A stretch of 18,328 bases of DNA from SXPK01 sp041168165 (GTDB lineage Bacteria; Planctomycetota; UBA1135; UBA2386), in contig JBEELK010000149.1 of NCBI GenBank assembly GCA_041168165.1, forward strand, positions 1 through 18,328, read 5' to 3'. Shown in pieces: positions 15,383 through 18,328 of the stretch (positions are counted from its first letter, which is position 1; the number at the start of each line of letters is the position of its first letter). Both the position numbers and the translations under genes were made by a program. A model generated the notes under the pieces. It searched no databases. It saw only the letters and a program-made list of their open reading frames with translations, and was not told the origin of the DNA.

Positions 15383-16363
15383 ATGAGCGCATTCCGTGCA
15401 ACCATCGCCTGCGTGGCGATGGCGATGATTTTCGCGAGGCCCGCCTCGCCTCAGTGATGAGGCGGTGGTGGGGGAGCCAGTTCGGCTCCCGTAGCGGGTC
15501 CTAGTGGTGCAGGACGGGCTGGCCCAGCTGGTGGCGGTCGCGGCGGCATTCCCATCGACTTCCGTCGAGGGAAGACGTCGAAGGACCTCCTTCAGATCTC
15601 GTGGGACTACCCGGTTTGGAAGCCAGCGGCGCCTATGACCGGCGAGCGCGAGAAGGGCGGCACCGTCACGGTTCAGCGCGAGCACGCGCTCCCACTCGAG
15701 CAAGCGATGCAGCTCGTCGTCCGCAAGGATCGACGTCCGCTGCTCGTCATGCGCGAGTGCGAGAAGTGCAAGGGCACGGACCATGCATTGCTCAGCCGTT
15801 CCCTCGACAACGAGCAGACGGTGCTGCTCACGCGGTGGTTCCACTGCGTGAAGTTGCCGCCGAACGTGCTGTCCGCGGACCATCCGCTGACGGCCCTGTT
15901 CAAGCAGTCGAAGGAAGGCGAGCGCATTCCGCACTTGTTCTTCGTGGATCCGGATGGCGCCAACAAGACGCCACTGCCGGGCGACCAATCGCAGACGCAG
16001 CTCTGGGAGACGATGTTCTCGTATCTCGACCGCGCCTACGAAGGCGACGCGAAGAAGGCGCTCAAGGAACTGCGTTCGATCCTCAACCAACTCGATCGCA
16101 TCGACAGCCAAGCCACGGAGATTCGCGGCCGCGTCGACAAGGAGATCGAGAAGCGCGGGCCGGACTCCGACAAGCTCCCGAAGATGGAGGAGCAGTTGGC
16201 GAAGCTCGAAGAGGAGCGCAAGAAGTTCGTCGAGAAGGAACTCGAACTGCGCCGCTCGGCGCTCGTCGAAGCGAAGCCTGAGGGCGCGAAGCCCGATGCT
16301 CGCGCGGAAGGCGAGCAGGCAAAGGACGCCGACCCCAAGGCGGGCGGCGCGGACGCCAAGTGA
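15383..16363 (+). CDS. Candidate secreted selenoprotein with tandem UGA (Sec-Sec) and thioredoxin-like domain
   Basis: This is 327 codons in one frame, interrupted only by consecutive TGA codons 25 and 26 (15455-15460). Upstream, AGGAAAG and ATG 15383 start a signal peptide (Arg5, hydrophobic core IACVAMAMIFA, end RPASPQ). Downstream come GGGGGASSAPVAGPSG, then IPIDFRRGK and LLQISWDYPVW. A thioredoxin-like domain follows (PLLVMRECEKCKG with C126-x-x-C129, WFHCVKLP, HLFFVDPDG), then a coiled coil (about 234-305) and a charged Ala/Lys/Glu/Asp tail. No ATG, GTG or TTG lies in frame between 15461 and 15635, yet that stretch reads as protein. A start at 15635 would remove the signal peptide from a protein that looks exported. 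Selenocysteine at both UGAs is my preferred reading; a degraded gene or an unusual start remains possible. Function is unknown; thiol/selenol redox or metal binding is likely. It overlaps or abuts the next gene. Confidence 0.62.
15455..15490 (+). promoter_or_regulatory. Candidate bacterial SECIS element
   Basis: The two TGA codons (15455-15460) are followed by a hairpin with a perfect 7-bp stem: GGGAGCC (15472-15478) pairs with GGCTCCC (15484-15490) around the loop AGTTC (15479-15483). The loop begins 18 bases after the second TGA and has G as its second base. Bacterial SECIS elements are described as a short upper stem, a loop of a few bases with G among the first two, and a UGA-to-loop distance of about 16-37 bases; this hairpin satisfies all three. 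SelB binding is inferred. Confidence 0.55.
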
Positions 16364-16365
16364 CG

Positions 16366-17634
16366 ATGCGGCGCCGCTGCGCCACGACGCTGCGCCGAGC
16401 CATCGGCGCAGCGTGGTTGTTGTGCGCGGCGCTGGCGTGCCCGCTGCTCGCGCAAGACAAGGACGCGGGCAAGGACAAGGCTCCTCCGCTTGCCGGCAAG
16501 GGCAAGGAAGAGGACGAAGTCGCGCGCATGAAGGTCGACCCCTACACGGGTGGCGACCTCGCACTGCTGCAGCAGGCTGGCCACTCCGCATACGGCCCAT
16601 TCCTCTGGTCGAAGGACACGCGCACTGAAGACATCGATCGCGTGCTCGGCGAAGGGCGCGTGCTGTGGCTTGAGACCGCGCACTTCCGCATCGGCTGCAA
16701 TCTGCGCACGGTGCCGATTCCTGAGAAGCAGGCGCAGCGCAAGGCGATCCACGACGAGGTCGCGGCCCTTCGCAAGAAGCTGCCGAAGATCCCCGACAAG
16801 CCCAAGCGGCTCGACCCGTGGCTGCGCATGCATCTCTACGCGGCGCGCGCCGAGAAGCTCTACGCCGAGTTTGAGTCGCTGCTGCTCGCCGGTGGCGCGA
16901 CGTTTGGCACAGCCGAAGAACCGCCCAACGGCCCATACCTCGGTCTGCCGGGCAAGCATCTGCTGCTGATCTTCCAGAAGAAGTCCGACCTCGCGCGCTA
17001 CTTCGATCGCTTCTGCGGCGTGCACGCCGATCGCTCGTTTAGCTACTACTTGCCGGCGAGCCACCAGATGCTGTTCGGCGTCTCGCTCGAAGGGCTCGAA
17101 GTCGAGGACGACCCGTCGCTGCACAGCCACGTGCTCTATGGGCTTGCGGGCAACCTGTGCAACGGACTGCGCGGCTACTCGTATCGAATGCCGCCGTGGC
17201 TCAGCGAAGGCTTTGCGCACCTCGTGTCGCGCCGCGTCGAGACCGAGTTCGTCAACGTGACGATCAAGGACGACGAAGCGGTCAACGAAGAGGAGCAGCA
17301 CCTCTGGCCCAAGAAGGTCCGCGCCCGCGCGCAGTACGACCGCACGCGGATCGCGTTCGCGCAGATGGCGCTGTGGCAGGCCAACAAGGACATGGGCTAC
17401 CACGGCGAACTGCAGTCGTGGTCGCGCGTCGACTTCTTGCACAAGCAAGACAAGGACAAGCTCGGCGCGCTGCTGCTGCGGTTGAAGAGCCTGCCGATCA
17501 GCTACGAAGGCGTGAAGCCCGAGGACTGGGCCACGATGCAGCAGAAGGCCGTCGAGGAGACGTTTGGCTGGGATGCGGCGACGTTCGACGCGAAGTGGCG
17601 CGACTTCGTGATCGCGACCTATCCCAAGAAGTAG
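16366..17634 (+). CDS. Secreted protein with degenerate gluzincin-type peptidase fold
   Basis: The 422-residue product begins with a Sec signal peptide (AIGAAWLLCAALACPLLAQ) and a Lys/Asp-rich linker. The C-terminal half resembles peptidase-MA/DUF1570-type proteins: PPWLSEGFAHLVSRR (276-290) matches the segment that supplies the third zinc ligand (Glu281). The upstream HExxH position reads LHSHVLYGLAGNL (252-264), so the catalytic motif is not intact and the protein may be a non-catalytic relative. I cannot name a function. A GTG at 16360 overlaps the preceding stop in a GTGA junction and would add two residues; ATG 16366 is 2 bases after that stop. Either way the gene is coupled to the candidate selenoprotein, which suggests that they act together outside the cytoplasm. 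The stop is TAG. Confidence 0.75.
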   Translation: MRRRCATTLRRAIGAAWLLCAALACPLLAQDKDAGKDKAPPLAGKGKEEDEVARMKVDPYTGGDLALLQQAGHSAYGPFLWSKDTRTEDIDRVLGEGRVLWLETAHFRIGCNLRTVPIPEKQAQRKAIHDEVAALRKKLPKIPDKPKRLDPWLRMHLYAARAEKLYAEFESLLLAGGATFGTAEEPPNGPYLGLPGKHLLLIFQKKSDLARYFDRFCGVHADRSFSYYLPASHQMLFGVSLEGLEVEDDPSLHSHVLYGLAGNLCNGLRGYSYRMPPWLSEGFAHLVSRRVETEFVNVTIKDDEAVNEEEQHLWPKKVRARAQYDRTRIAFAQMALWQANKDMGYHGELQSWSRVDFLHKQDKDKLGALLLRLKSLPISYEGVKPEDWATMQQKAVEETFGWDAATFDAKWRDFVIATYPKK

Positions 17635-17688
17635 AAGCGGCTTCCTCGTTGCGCGGCCCTCGCTGCGTCCGTTGCATTGCGCCCCGCG

Positions 17689-18060
17689 ATGAGTTGGACC
17701 CTCGTACTCGGCGTTGCGCTCGGTGGCGCGCTCGGCGCGCTCGCGCGGTGGTTTCTCGCCGTGGCGCTGCGGAACGTGATCGAAGGCTTCCCGGTCGGGA
17801 CCTTCGCGATCAATGCGATCGGCTGCTTTGTGTTTGGGTTGCTCTGGGCCCTTCACGCAGGCAAGTGGCCCGCGCCCCTCGCGGCGGCGGCGTTCACCGG
17901 GTTCCTCGGCGCGTTCACGACGTTCTCGACGTTCGCGTTTGAGAACCTCGAACTGTGGCAGCAGGGGCGCATCGTCGCATTCGCCGTCAACGTGATCGGA
18001 CAGAACGTCGTCGGCGTGCTCGCTGTTGTTGCGGGCGCAGCTCTCGGCAAGGCAGCTTGA
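17689..18060 (+). CDS. crcB: Fluoride ion channel FluC/CrcB
   Basis: FluC/CrcB proteins form dimeric membrane channels that export fluoride. The 123-residue protein has the family length and four hydrophobic helices. The signature motifs are present: GGALGALARWFL near the start, GTFAINAIGCFVFGLL in helix 2 and GFLGAFTTFSTFAFE in helix 3, including the TTFST segment that lines the fluoride path. I chose ATG 17689; a TTG at 17677 would add four residues. The 54 bases before it contain no recognisable fluoride riboswitch. It lies 13 bases before the next gene. Confidence 0.92.
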   Translation: MSWTLVLGVALGGALGALARWFLAVALRNVIEGFPVGTFAINAIGCFVFGLLWALHAGKWPAPLAAAAFTGFLGAFTTFSTFAFENLELWQQGRIVAFAVNVIGQNVVGVLAVVAGAALGKAA

Positions 18061-18073
18061 ACGGATCTTCGCA

Positions 18074-18328
18074 ATGACGCCGCGTCTCAAAGCCCCGATC
18101 GTGTTCTTGCTGTCGCTTTGCGTCGGCGCGCTGCTGCTGCAGGCGCTGCAGCCAAATCGCGACGTCGCGAAGGTCGATCCGAGCGCGCAGGACTCGGAGA
18201 AGGCGCCACAAGGCCACGTCTACACCGGCGTCGCGGAGGAGCCCGACAGCCTCAATCCGTTCACGACGACCAGCGCGGTGGCGCGGCGCTACGTGCTCGC
18301 GTTCACGCACGACACGTTGCTCGACGTG
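18074..18328 (+). CDS. ABC transporter substrate-binding protein, family 5 (N-terminal part)
   Basis: Only the first 85 residues lie in the window; the frame is open at the right edge. A signal sequence or N-terminal anchor (APIVFLLSLCVGALLLQAL) is followed by a short linker. Then comes HVYTGVAEEPDSLNPFTTTS and RYVLAFTHDTLLDV, the typical opening of peptide/nickel-binding (SBP_bac_5) proteins, where ePdsLNP begins the mature domain. Such proteins deliver peptides or metals to an ABC importer. The ligand cannot be judged from this fragment. Confidence 0.78.
   Translation, partial: MTPRLKAPIVFLLSLCVGALLLQALQPNRDVAKVDPSAQDSEKAPQGHVYTGVAEEPDSLNPFTTTSAVARRYVLAFTHDTLLDV

Noticed and set aside
13635..15401. 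Long minus-strand open frame of 588 codons
   Set aside because: It is antisense to the adenosine deaminase gene, whose zinc motifs make the plus strand the coding one.
15383..15460. Reassigned genetic code (UGA as an ordinary sense codon)
   Set aside because: UGA ends nearly all other genes in the window at the family-correct place (for example nqrA, nqrB, nqrD, nqrE, nqrF, crcB), and tryptophan is encoded by TGG.
15635..16363. A 242-residue gene starting at ATG 15635 as the full product
   Set aside because: It lacks a signal peptide and a ribosome-binding site, and it leaves protein-like sequence in the same frame upstream unexplained. It is kept only as the conservative alternative to the UGA-recoding reading.
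17635..17688. Fluoride riboswitch before crcB
   Set aside because: The 54 bases show none of the conserved crcB-motif pseudoknot elements; only a trivial 4-bp hairpin follows the previous stop.
16036..18090. Long minus-strand open frame of 684 codons
   Set aside because: It is antisense to three convincing plus-strand genes, including crcB, and has no recognisable domain.
1..18328. CRISPR arrays, tRNA or rRNA genes, transposases, attachment sites
   Set aside because: I found no regularly spaced repeats, no tRNA-like cloverleaf or rRNA sequence, and no transposase or integrase frame.

Overview
The window is GC-rich bacterial DNA with tightly packed genes on both strands. The content fits a Gram-negative-type marine or aquatic bacterium, most likely of the Planctomycetota. 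The reasons are a Na+-translocating NADH:quinone reductase operon, many secreted or lipoprotein products with low-complexity charged linkers, a stand-alone ECF sigma factor without a visible anti-sigma gene, and a multiheme cytochrome c. The phylum is inferred from gene style, not from a marker gene. TGA is the usual stop codon (14 of the 16 genes whose ends are visible); TAG closes the other two.

Region 1 (89-6065, + strand) is a complete six-gene nqrABCDEF operon for the respiratory sodium pump. Its genes overlap or lie 3-20 bases apart, and it ends in a textbook intrinsic terminator. It is followed by an ApbE-type flavin transferase lipoprotein (6094-8001), the enzyme class that attaches FMN covalently to NqrB and NqrC. 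This copy carries an unusual C-terminal TPR-like half. Region 2 (8002-10959, - strand) holds an ECF sigma factor convergent with apbE, a roughly 290-base non-coding stretch, and a two-gene unit in which a pentaheme cytochrome c overlaps a choline/aminoglycoside-kinase-like protein through a GTGA junction. Region 3 (11038-13794) has a DUF4388 protein convergent with a kinase-methyltransferase fusion, only 6 bases apart. Region 4 (13911-15167) is an adenosine deaminase family gene.

Region 5 (15168-18328, + strand) contains the most interesting feature. A ribosome-binding site and ATG at 15383 start a clean signal peptide, which runs into two consecutive in-frame TGA codons (15455-15460). The frame then stays open through a Gly-rich linker, a thioredoxin-like domain with a CxxC motif and a coiled-coil tail, to 16363. 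No start codon lies between the TGAs and 15635. A 7-bp hairpin with the loop AGUUC begins 11 bases after the second TGA and fits the published description of bacterial SECIS elements. The simplest reading is an undescribed secreted selenoprotein with adjacent selenocysteines (Sec-Sec), which routine gene calling would truncate to start at 15635. It overlaps or abuts a secreted protein with a degenerate metallopeptidase fold (16366-17634). A FluC/CrcB fluoride channel and the start of a peptide/nickel-type ABC substrate-binding protein, cut by the window end, follow.

How the parts work together: NqrA-F and the ApbE protein form one bioenergetic module. The other genes are mostly small separate units with no proven link to it.
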